From assembly GCF_900103585.1 (NCBI RefSeq), contig NZ_FNHV01000020.1:62001-126000 (forward strand): DNA of 64,000 nt, given 5' to 3'. Shown here piece by piece: positions 57,626 through 64,000 of the stretch. Position 1 is the first letter of the stretch. Each line of letters opens with the position of its first letter. A program made the position numbers and the translations under genes. This stretch comes from Streptomyces sp. cf386. GTDB taxonomy: Bacteria > Actinomycetota > Actinomycetes > Streptomycetales > Streptomycetaceae. The notes under the pieces are model-generated. The model ran no database searches, was not told the DNA's origin, and worked only from the letters and a program-made list of their open reading frames with translations.

Positions 57626-58144
57626 ATGCTCATCGTCCTGTGCGGACTGCCCGGCACCGGCAAGACGACTCTGGCGAGGTTGCTGGCCACCCGGATCGGC
57701 GCGGTCCACCTGCGGATCGACACCATCGAGCAGGCGATCGTCCGCTCCGGTCTGGCCCGGCACCCCGTCGGGTCGGCCGGCTACGTCGTCGGATACGCCC
57801 TGGCCGAGGAACATCTCCGACAGGGAGTGACTGTCATCGCCGAGTCGGTCAACCCGCTGGCCGTGACCCGGGACGCTTGGCGTGACGTCGGCTCGGCGGC
57901 CGGAGCCGTGACCGTCGAGGTGGAGGTGGTCTGCTCGGATCCCGCCGAGCATCGGCACCGCGTGACGGCGCGGTCCGTGGACATCCCCGGACTGCCCCTG
58001 CCCGACTGGCCACAGGTGCTCGCCCGCGCCTACGAGCCGTGGGAGCGCGAGCACCTGGTGATCGACACCGCCGGACAGAGCCCGCACGAGTCGTTGGCCC
58101 GGCTCGTGCGACAGCTCGACGAGCGCGGAGCGGCACCGGAGTGA
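57626..58144 (+). CDS. P-loop kinase/AAA_33-type ATPase
   Basis: A 172-residue small P-loop protein with Walker A GLPGTGKTT, HLRIDTIEQAI and the DTAG segment near the end. It belongs to the zeta-toxin/AAA_33-like kinases of small molecules. It lies 32 bases after the second binding protein and is probably the last gene of the operon. The absence of the APS-kinase DGD motif argues against adenylylsulfate kinase. Confidence 0.75.
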   Translation: MLIVLCGLPGTGKTTLARLLATRIGAVHLRIDTIEQAIVRSGLARHPVGSAGYVVGYALAEEHLRQGVTVIAESVNPLAVTRDAWRDVGSAAGAVTVEVEVVCSDPAEHRHRVTARSVDIPGLPLPDWPQVLARAYEPWEREHLVIDTAGQSPHESLARLVRQLDERGAAPE

Positions 58145-58172
58145 GCCCGAACGACCCGGCACGGACGGTCCG

Positions 58173-58202
58173 TTGACACCCTCACGCTCCGCGTGCTTGC
58201 AT
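58173..58202 (+). promoter_or_regulatory. Promoter of leader peptide 3
   Basis: Consensus TTGACA (58173-58178), an 18-base spacer and TTGCAT (58197-58202), six bases before the leader ATG at 58209. Predicts a leaderless leader-peptide mRNA. Confidence 0.5.
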
Positions 58203-58208
58203 CGCGCC

Positions 58209-58292
58209 ATGCCACCGCAGGAACCTCTGATACGCCGCCGCACCGTGGACCTCGTCCGCGTGGCCGCCGCGCTGTGTCGGTTCCCCGGCTGA
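58209..58292 (+). CDS. Putative cysteine-responsive leader peptide 3
   Basis: A 27-residue peptide starting MPPQEPLIRRRTVDLVRV and ending AALCRFPG. The RRRTVDLVRV core corresponds to RRHIDFGR of the SsuABC leader, and a single cysteine lies five residues from the end. It precedes the sulfite-oxidase-like gene by about 150 bases, supporting sulfur-responsive control of that gene. Confidence 0.65.
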   Translation: MPPQEPLIRRRTVDLVRVAAALCRFPG

Positions 58293-58439
58293 TCACCGCG
58301 CGCCCCCTCGCCACATCCTCCAACAGCCGTGCCCATCGGCCCTGTTGGATTCGACGGCCCGGTCCGTGGATGCCCCCAGCGCTCGGCCCGCGCCGTCCCC
58401 CACCATGTCCGGCCTCCACACTCACGACGAGGACCCGTC

Positions 58440-59729
58440 ATGCCCGCATCCGCTGTGCCTCCGCCCCGTCCCGCGACCCGCGTCGACGAGTCCGCCTACG
58501 ACCGTCGCAGGCTGCGCCAGTGGCTAGCCGGGGACGCCAGGGCGGACGGGGTCAGCCGCCGTCGGCTGCTCACTCTGCTCGCCGCCACGGCGGCCGCGAC
58601 CGCGCTCCCCGCGCCGGCTCCGGCCCGCGCCGCCGACACCCCGATCGTCAAACCGCTGCCACCCGAGTGGTTCATCCAGCGCGGTACCAACGCCGAGACC
58701 CGCTGGGAGGCCCTGCGCGGCACCGGCCACCACACCCCGAACGAGCTGTTCTTCGTCCGCAACCACACCACCACTCCCGTCCTGGACGCCGCCGACTGGC
58801 GACTGCGGCTGTGGGGCAGCGGGCTGCGCGGCACCCCCGGCGAGGACAGGCCGGTGGAGTTCGGATACGACGATCTGCGCGCCCTGCCCGCCGTCACCCG
58901 GACCGCGTTCGTCGAGTGCGCCGGAAACGGCCGTAGCCACTACACGACACAGCAGGGCGAGACGGTCACCGGCACCGCCTGGACGCTGGGCGCGATCGGC
59001 GTCGCCCGCTGGCGCGGGGTGCGCCTCGCCGATGTCCTGCGCAGAGCGGGGCTGTCCCCGTACGCCGTGGATGTGCAGCCGCGTGGCCTGGACGCCGAGT
59101 TCGTCAGCGGCGGGGAGAGCCTCGGCCGGGTGCGGCGTCCGCTGCCGCTGGCCAAGGCGGTGGACGACGTGCTGCTCGCGTACGAGATGAACGGCGAGCC
59201 GCTGCCGTACGACCACGGGTATCCGGTGCGGGTGGTGGTGCCCTCGTGGGTGGGGATCTCGTCGATCAAGTGGGTCGGCGACATCGAGGTATCCGCGCAG
59301 CCGTTGTTCTCACCGTGGAACACCACCTTCTACCGGCTGTACGGCCCCTCCCACCCGCCGGAGGGCAGCGCGCCGCTCACCCGGCAGACGATCAAGAGCG
59401 CCTTCGAGCTGGCCAGTGGAGCCACCTTCCCGGTGGGGGAGGGTCAGGTGCTGCACGGCCGGTCCTGGTCGGGCGCGGGCGCCGTCGCGAGGGTCGACGT
59501 CAGCACCGACGGCGGCGCGAGCTGGCGCAGGGCCCGACTGCACGACCGGCCCCGCGCCGACACCTGGACCCGCTGGTCCGTCCCCTGGAAGCCCGAGACA
59601 CCCGGCGCCACCCACCTCCTGGCCCGCGCCACCGACACCGCAGGCCGCCGCCAGCCGGACGTCTCCGTGCCCAACACACAGGGCTATCTGTTCGACGCGG
59701 TAGTGCGCCATCCGGTGACCGTGGTCTGA
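58440..59729 (+). CDS. Exported molybdopterin-dependent sulfite oxidase-like enzyme
   Basis: A 429-residue SUOX-fold oxidoreductase. A twin-arginine signal (SRRRLLTLLAATAAATALP, about residues 39-60, cut near ARAADT) sends it out folded. The molybdenum-ligating cysteine is Cys160 in FVECAGNGRS, with HGYPVRVVVPSWVG and a C-terminal dimerisation domain following. It would oxidise sulfite released by the monooxygenases, or reduce an oxidised sulfur compound. The start at 58440 places the Tat motif normally; the upstream frame is leader-peptide UTR. Confidence 0.83.
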   Translation: MPASAVPPPRPATRVDESAYDRRRLRQWLAGDARADGVSRRRLLTLLAATAAATALPAPAPARAADTPIVKPLPPEWFIQRGTNAETRWEALRGTGHHTPNELFFVRNHTTTPVLDAADWRLRLWGSGLRGTPGEDRPVEFGYDDLRALPAVTRTAFVECAGNGRSHYTTQQGETVTGTAWTLGAIGVARWRGVRLADVLRRAGLSPYAVDVQPRGLDAEFVSGGESLGRVRRPLPLAKAVDDVLLAYEMNGEPLPYDHGYPVRVVVPSWVGISSIKWVGDIEVSAQPLFSPWNTTFYRLYGPSHPPEGSAPLTRQTIKSAFELASGATFPVGEGQVLHGRSWSGAGAVARVDVSTDGGASWRRARLHDRPRADTWTRWSVPWKPETPGATHLLARATDTAGRRQPDVSVPNTQGYLFDAVVRHPVTVV

Positions 59730-60676
59730 TCAGGCACCCTCGCTGCGGGACGGAGCGCCGCACGCCCGGGCGTTGCGCACGAACAGCTCGTGCAGATCGC
59801 GTACCGCCCGGGGGACGGAGCCGGAGTCGCGGCGCTCCAGGACCAGCAGCACCTCGGTCGCGTCTCCCGCGAGCGGCCGTACGGTGATCGCGCCCCGCCG
59901 CGAGCGCAGCGAATGGGGGTCCCCCCGGCCGAAGGCTGGGGGAGGGTCGCCGAGGACACTGAAGTCGGGCAGCACCGTCGCCCCCAGCCCCTCGGCGACC
60001 ATCAGCTTGCCCATCTCGGCGCCGTCGGTGGAGTACGAGAAGGAGGGCGTACGGCCGCTCAGCAGCCGGTGCAGGAAACGGTGCATGACATAGCCGGACC
60101 GCATCACGACCAGCAGGCTGTCCGCGTCCACCGCGTCCAGGGCCGCCAGCGGACTGTCCGGGCGCACGCACACCACCGGCCGGCCGCGCAGCACCTCGGT
60201 CGTCTCGAAGCCGGGCGGCAGGTCGTCGCCCTCCAGGTAGTTCACCAGCCCCAGGTCGAACGCGCCCTCCAGCAGCCCGCGATGGATCTCGGACTGCTGC
60301 GCGCCGACCAGCTCGACCTGGGTCACCGGGTGCGCGGCCGGAACTCCCGCACGGTCGGGATGACCAGCGGCACGGTGGCCGTGTTGACCGTGCCGAGCCG
60401 CACCATCCGGCTGATGCGGTGCTGGTCACCTGCCGCGCCCCGCAGCCGGTCGACCGCGTCCAGCACGCTCATGATGTGCGGCAGCAGCTCCCGGCCCTCG
60501 TCGCTGATCTTCGCCCCGGACCGCTTGCGCTCCAGCAGATCCACACCGAGCTCGCGCTCCAGGTTGCGCACGGTCTCGCTGAGCGCGGGCTGGGACAGAT
60601 GCAGTTCCTCGGCGGCCCGCCGCAGCGACCCCGACCGGGTGACGGCGGCGATGTATTCGAGCTGTTCTATACGCAC
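59730..60676 (-). pseudogene. LysR-family regulator, frameshifted and carrying a repeat insertion
   Basis: The N-terminal HTH (VRIEQLEYIAAVTRSGSLRR) starts at GTG 60676. Near 60330 the frame ends REFRPRTR and stops; the expected AAHPVTQVELVGAQQ continues one frame away, so one base (probably a G) is missing. The C-terminal effector domain is otherwise complete except for PPPAFGRGDPHS, encoded by repeat copy 2. If the base is truly absent the regulator is dead. It lies tail to tail with the sulfite-oxidase-like gene and divergent from the sfnG unit, its likely target. Confidence 0.75.
59914..59944. repeat. Small G/C-rich dispersed repeat, copy 2
   Basis: TGGGGGTCCCCCCGG at one end and CTGGGGGAG at the other, 31 bases, opposite orientation on the plus strand to copies 1 and 3. 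Lies within the LysR effector domain in frame. Confidence 0.72.
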
Positions 60677-60776
60677 GACAGGAGACTGCTGCCCGCCGTA
60701 CACCGGGTTCAAGGGAAACCCTGTCACAACCTGGTGAGTACCGACTCTCAGCATGTGGAATCACATCCGGGCATTC

Positions 60777-60806
60777 TTGACCGGTCGGACTCCCCGCTGC
60801 TTTGAT
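60777..60806 (+). promoter_or_regulatory. Promoter of leader peptide 4
   Basis: TTGACC (60777-60782), an 18-base spacer and TTTGAT (60801-60806), seven bases before the leader ATG. Same geometry as the other two plus-strand leader promoters. The gap 60677-60776 probably also holds the LysR promoter. Confidence 0.5.
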
Positions 60807-60813
60807 CGAAGGC

Positions 60814-60894
60814 ATGAAGCGACAGGACCTCACGCGGCGACGCCATGTCGACCTTGCGCGTGTCTCCAGCTCCTGCTGTCGCTGTCGGGTCTGA
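60814..60894 (+). CDS. Putative cysteine-responsive leader peptide 4
   Basis: A 26-residue peptide starting MKRQDLTRRRHVDLARV and ending SCCRCRV, with three cysteines in the last six residues and the RRRHVDLAR core. It precedes sfnG by 189 bases and is the clearest cysteine-counting leader in the window. Confidence 0.72.
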   Translation: MKRQDLTRRRHVDLARVSSSCCRCRV

Positions 60895-61083
60895 GCGCAC
60901 CCGAGGGAAACCCTCGCACTCGCGCTGATCTTCCTGTGTGAATTCCAACTGCCGGCCGTTTCCCTCGGCGATTTCGGCTTTCCCGGGAACGGCGTGCCCG
61001 CACGCCCGACTCCCGATCACCGAACACATTTCCCTGTGGCCGCACGCGCCCTTTCGCGTGCGCATTCCCGCCAGGAGCCCTCC

Positions 61084-62133
61084 ATGCCCGTCCCGCCCGG
61101 ATCCGACCCCGCCCGCTTCGCCTACTGGGTGCCGAACGTCAGCGGCGGCCTGGTCACCAGCACCATCGAGCAGCGCACCGACTGGGGCTACGACTACAAC
61201 CGCGAACTGGCCGTCCTCGCCGAGAACAACGGCTTCGACTACGCCCTCAGCCAGGTCCGCTACATGGCCGGCTACGGCGCCGAGTTCCAGCACGAGTCGA
61301 CCAGCTTCAGTCTCGCCCTGCTGCTCGCCACCCAGCGGCTGGTTCAAGGGCGAGTTCACCGCCCTCGGGGAGCCCTGGCTGGAGCACGACGAGCTCCCCC
61401 AGTTCTCGGCTTCGCTCGAACCGGGGGGACCCCCATCCGACGCTCGGAGGAGTTCATCCGCGCCCTGCGCCAGATCTGGACGGAGGACCACACCGAACTC
61501 GCCGGAGACTTCTACCGGTTGCGCGACTTCTCCCTCAAGCCCAAGCCGCTGAACACCCCCGAGTGCCCCCACCCGGAGATCTTCCAGGGCGGCAACTCCA
61601 CCGCCGCCCGCGCCATGGCGGGCCGTGTCTCCGACTGGTACTTCAGCAACGGCAAGGACTTCGACGGCGTCACCGAGCAGATCGCCGACGTCCGCGCGTC
61701 CGCCGCCCAAGTGGGCCGCAGGGCACCGAAGTTCGGCCTCAACGGCTTCCTCATCGCCCGGGACGCCGAGGCCGAGGCCCGCGACACGCTCCGCGAGATC
61801 GTCGCCAAGGCCGACACGCAGGCCGTCCACGGCTTCCGCGACGCCGTCCAACAGGCCGGCCGGTCCACCGCCGACGGCAAGGGCATGTGGCAGGACTCCA
61901 ACTTCGAGGACCTCGTCCAGTACAACGACGGCTTCCGCACGGGCCTGATCGGCACGCCCGAGCAGATCGCCGAGCGGATCGTCGCCTTCAAGCGCCTCGG
62001 CGTCGACCTCTTCCTCCTCGGCTTCCTGCACTACCTGGAGGAGGTCGAGTACTTCGGCAAGCGGGTGCTGCCGCTCGTCCGCGAACTGGAGGCCCAGGAA
62101 GCCGAGTCCGAGCCCCTCGCCGCCCGAGCCTGA
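61084..62133 (+). CDS. sfnG: SfnG-type dimethyl sulfone monooxygenase with internal deletion and repeat insertion
   Basis: The N-terminus (FAYWVPNVSGGLVTSTIEQR, GFDYALSQVRYMAGYGAEFQ) and C-terminus match FMNH2-dependent SfnG, which cleaves dimethyl sulfone to methanesulfinate. Between ATQRL (61344) and RRSEEFIRAL (61440) the reading frame is foreign. The expected GWFKGEFTALGEPWLEHDE is present one frame away, and the stretch normally before it, about 35-40 residues, is missing. Repeat copy 3 then returns the frame. The 349-residue product therefore lacks part of the barrel and has about 30 scrambled residues, so it is probably inactive. AGGAG supports the ATG at 61084. Confidence 0.78.
   Translation: MPVPPGSDPARFAYWVPNVSGGLVTSTIEQRTDWGYDYNRELAVLAENNGFDYALSQVRYMAGYGAEFQHESTSFSLALLLATQRLVQGRVHRPRGALAGARRAPPVLGFARTGGTPIRRSEEFIRALRQIWTEDHTELAGDFYRLRDFSLKPKPLNTPECPHPEIFQGGNSTAARAMAGRVSDWYFSNGKDFDGVTEQIADVRASAAQVGRRAPKFGLNGFLIARDAEAEARDTLREIVAKADTQAVHGFRDAVQQAGRSTADGKGMWQDSNFEDLVQYNDGFRTGLIGTPEQIAERIVAFKRLGVDLFLLGFLHYLEEVEYFGKRVLPLVRELEAQEAESEPLAARA
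61394..61435. repeat. Small G/C-rich dispersed repeat, copy 3
   Basis: Begins CTCCCCCAGTTCTCGGCTTC and ends CGGGGGGACCCCCA, 42 bases, same orientation as copy 1. It sits in sfnG between HDE and RRSEEF, where SfnG relatives read continuously, and shifts the reading frame. Confidence 0.75.
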
Positions 62134-62199
62134 CCCGGGGCCCTGTCGTCACGGGGCCCCAGCATGCCCGCATCCGACACTCCCCTGAGAGGTCCTCGC

Positions 62200-62757
62200 A
62201 TGGCCACCGTCCTGTCCGTCTCCGGAAGCCCCTCCGCCACCTCCCGCACCGCCCGGCTGCTGCGCCACCTCGACGACCGGCTCGCCGCCCAGGGCCACGA
62301 GGTGATCCCGTTCGACGTCCGCACGCTCCCGCCCGAGGCCCTGCTCCACGCGCAGTTCAACCACCCGGCGATCGTCGAGGCCACCGAGCTGGTCGAGCGC
62401 GCGGACGGGATCGTGATCGGCACGCCCGTCTACAAGGCCGCCTACTCCGGCCTGCTGAAGTCACTGCTCGACCTGCTCCCGCAGTACGCGCTGGCCGGAA
62501 AGACCGTCCTGCCGCTGGCCACCGGCGGCAGCACCGCCCACGTTCTGGCCATCGACTACGCCCTGCGCCCGGTGCTGAACTCCATGGGCCCCTCCCACAT
62601 CACGCCGGGCTGGTTCACCCTCGACAAGGACATCAGCGTGGGTGACGACGGCACCCTGACCGTCGCACCGGGCGCGGCCGAGGCCCTCGCCCACGTCACC
62701 GACCAGTTCTCGCTGGCCCTCGGTGGCCGGCCGACCCTGCTGGCGGCCACCGGATGA
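62200..62757 (+). CDS. NADPH-dependent FMN reductase (SsuE/MsuE-like)
   Basis: A 185-residue flavodoxin-like reductase. VLSVSGSPSATSRTARLL is the phosphate-binding start and GIVIGTPVYKAAYSGLLKSLLDLLP the conserved FMN region of SsuE/MsuE proteins. It would supply FMNH2 to SfnG and the SsuD-like enzyme. Overlaps sfnB by 4 bases. Confidence 0.87.
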   Translation: MATVLSVSGSPSATSRTARLLRHLDDRLAAQGHEVIPFDVRTLPPEALLHAQFNHPAIVEATELVERADGIVIGTPVYKAAYSGLLKSLLDLLPQYALAGKTVLPLATGGSTAHVLAIDYALRPVLNSMGPSHITPGWFTLDKDISVGDDGTLTVAPGAAEALAHVTDQFSLALGGRPTLLAATG

Positions 62758-63950
62758 GCGCCGCGACGGTGATCGCCGACGATGCCGAGGCCCTCGCCGT
62801 CGCCGCCGAACTGGCCGCCGACTTCCGCAAGGATGCCGCCGAGCGGGACGCGCGACGCCGGCTGCCGCACCCGGAACTCCAGCGGCTGTCCGCCTCCGGG
62901 CTGCTCGGGGTGACGGTGCCGGCGGAGTTCCGCGGCGCGGACGTCCGTACGGAGACACTCGCCGGGATCTTCCAGCTGCTGGCCTCGGCCGACGCCAGCC
63001 TCGCCCAGATCCCGCAGAGCCACTTCGTGTACGTCAATGTGCTGCGCCGGCAGGGGACTCGGGAGCAGCGGGAGTTCTTCTTCGGTGAGGTGCTGGCGGG
63101 GAAGCGGTTCGGCAACGCCCAGTCCGAGGCGGGCACCAGCCGCGTACAGGACATCTGTACGCGGCTGCGGCGGCGCCCGGATGGGTCGTACGTCCTCGAC
63201 GGCGTCAAGCACTACTCCACCGGCGCCCTGTTCGCCGACTGGATCCCCGTCCTCGCCCGCGCCGACGACGACAAGCTGCACGTGGCGTACGTACGGCGCG
63301 ACGCGCCCGGCGTCACGGTCGTCGACGACTGGGACGGCATGGGACAGCGCACCACCGCCAGCGGCACCGTCCGCCTGGAGTCGGTGCCCGTGCCCGCCGA
63401 CCGGGTGGTGCCGCACCACCTCACCTTCGAGGGGCCCCAACTCCATGGCGCCGTGGCCCAGTTGCTGCACGCCGCCATTGACGCCGGGATCGCCTCGGGA
63501 GCACTCGCCGAGGCCGTGGAGTTCGTCCGCACCAAGAGCCGACCCTGGTTCGAGAGCGTCGGTGAAGGACACGCGACCGCCGCCGAGGACCCCCTCCTGA
63601 TCCAGCGGTTCGGTGAGCTGGCGATCCGGGTACGGGCCGCCGACGCGCTGCTCGCCACCGCCGCCGGGTCCGTGGACGCCGCCCGTGCCGACCTGACCGA
63701 CGACTCGGCGGCCGAGGCCTCCATCGCGGTCGCCGCCGCCAAAGTGACCGCGGCGGAGGCGGCCGTGGAGGTCGGCAGCGCGCTCTTCGAGGTCGCCGGC
63801 ACCCGCGCGGCCCTCGACTCCCTGGGCCTGCACCGCCATTGGCGCGACGCCCGCACCCACACCCTGCACGATCCGGCGCGCTGGAAGGTCCAGCACATCG
63901 GCCGCTATGTGCTGCGCGGCATCCGGCCGCCCCGGCACGGACTGTTGTGA
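62754..63950 (+). CDS. sfnB: SfnB-type sulfur acquisition acyl-CoA dehydrogenase-like monooxygenase
   Basis: A 398-residue acyl-CoA-dehydrogenase-fold flavoprotein (GLLGVTVPAEFRGADVRTE, FGNAQSEAGTSRVQD, YSTGALFADW). Such SfnB/DszC-like proteins act as FMNH2-dependent monooxygenases in organosulfur use and not in fatty acid oxidation. It forms an operon with sfnG and the FMN reductase and overlaps the next, truncated gene. Confidence 0.85.
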   Translation: MSAATVIADDAEALAVAAELAADFRKDAAERDARRRLPHPELQRLSASGLLGVTVPAEFRGADVRTETLAGIFQLLASADASLAQIPQSHFVYVNVLRRQGTREQREFFFGEVLAGKRFGNAQSEAGTSRVQDICTRLRRRPDGSYVLDGVKHYSTGALFADWIPVLARADDDKLHVAYVRRDAPGVTVVDDWDGMGQRTTASGTVRLESVPVPADRVVPHHLTFEGPQLHGAVAQLLHAAIDAGIASGALAEAVEFVRTKSRPWFESVGEGHATAAEDPLLIQRFGELAIRVRAADALLATAAGSVDAARADLTDDSAAEASIAVAAAKVTAAEAAVEVGSALFEVAGTRAALDSLGLHRHWRDARTHTLHDPARWKVQHIGRYVLRGIRPPRHGLL

Positions 63951-64000
63951 CGAACGATCCCCATGCGCTGAACGACCCCCATGCGCTGATCGACCCCCAT
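63947..64000 (+). CDS. Start of a further operon gene, 3' truncated by window end
   Basis: GTG at 63947 overlaps the sfnB stop by 4 bases (GTGA) and opens a frame MTNDPHALNDPHALIDPH to the window end. The N-terminus is a six-residue repeat (NDPHAL, NDPHAL, IDPH) encoded by an 18-bp tandem repeat. The coupling suggests another sulfur-acquisition gene; too little is visible to name it. Confidence 0.5.
   Translation, partial: MTNDPHALNDPHALIDPH

Noticed and set aside
57626..58144. Adenylylsulfate (APS) kinase
   Set aside because: A P-loop protein in a sulfur region is tempting, but APS-kinase motifs after the Walker A are missing; it looks like a general AAA_33/zeta-like kinase.

Overview
The window is high-GC actinobacterial DNA that reads as Streptomyces. 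Third codon positions are strongly GC-biased, GTG starts and 4-base ATGA/GTGA overlaps are frequent, and several operons are preceded by cysteine-containing leader peptides of the kind seen in Streptomyces. All functions below come from reading the translations and from remembered family knowledge. No database search was run.

Bases 1-11.1k hold sugar or cyclitol catabolism. There is a truncated sugar ABC ATPase, an IolE-like isomerase, four Gfo/Idh/MocA dehydrogenases, an SDR, a PhyH-type dioxygenase and two LacI-family regulators, each regulator divergent from its probable target and facing a palindromic operator. A TMEM175-like channel sits between them. Bases 11.2-18.5k hold an unknown SnoaL-like protein, then a GntR regulator with a complete gallate lower pathway (GalB, GalC, GalD), an unexpected type I (VOC) extradiol dioxygenase and an aromatic-acid MFS importer. 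The same 18-bp operator-like element precedes the regulator and the importer genes.

Bases 18.5-20.3k carry an esterase with a near-consensus promoter, tRNA-Pro(GGG) and a decayed phosphopantetheinyl transferase. Bases 20.36-38.8k are one tightly packed minus-strand biosynthetic operon of 18 genes with no PKS or NRPS megasynthase. It holds DAHP synthase, a two-subunit anthranilate-type synthase, an EhpF/EhpG-like carboxyl activation/reduction pair, two ATP-grasp ligases, an ACP with a divergent KAS III, an asparagine-synthase-type amidotransferase, a luciferase-like monooxygenase with flavin reductase, a glycine-oxidase-like enzyme, a KynB-like hydrolase and exporters. This is the most likely undescribed system. 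Its upstream flank (38.9-40.05k) is gene debris.

Bases 40.06-45.0k hold a catalase-like protein followed by an FAD-oxidase/carrier/thioesterase protein in another frame, with the two frames meeting at a C8 run, then a broken aminoglycoside phosphotransferase and a MerR regulator with a 43-bp near-perfect palindrome. Bases 45.4-64k are an organosulfur-scavenging region: SsuABC sulfonate uptake, two cystine/amino-acid-type ABC systems, an SsuD-like monooxygenase, a periplasmic molybdopterin sulfite-oxidase-like enzyme, and sfnG, a flavin reductase gene and sfnB. Four separate leader peptides precede four of these operons. Three copies of a roughly 30-42-bp G/C-rich repeat lie inside coding sequences here and are associated with gene damage in this region.
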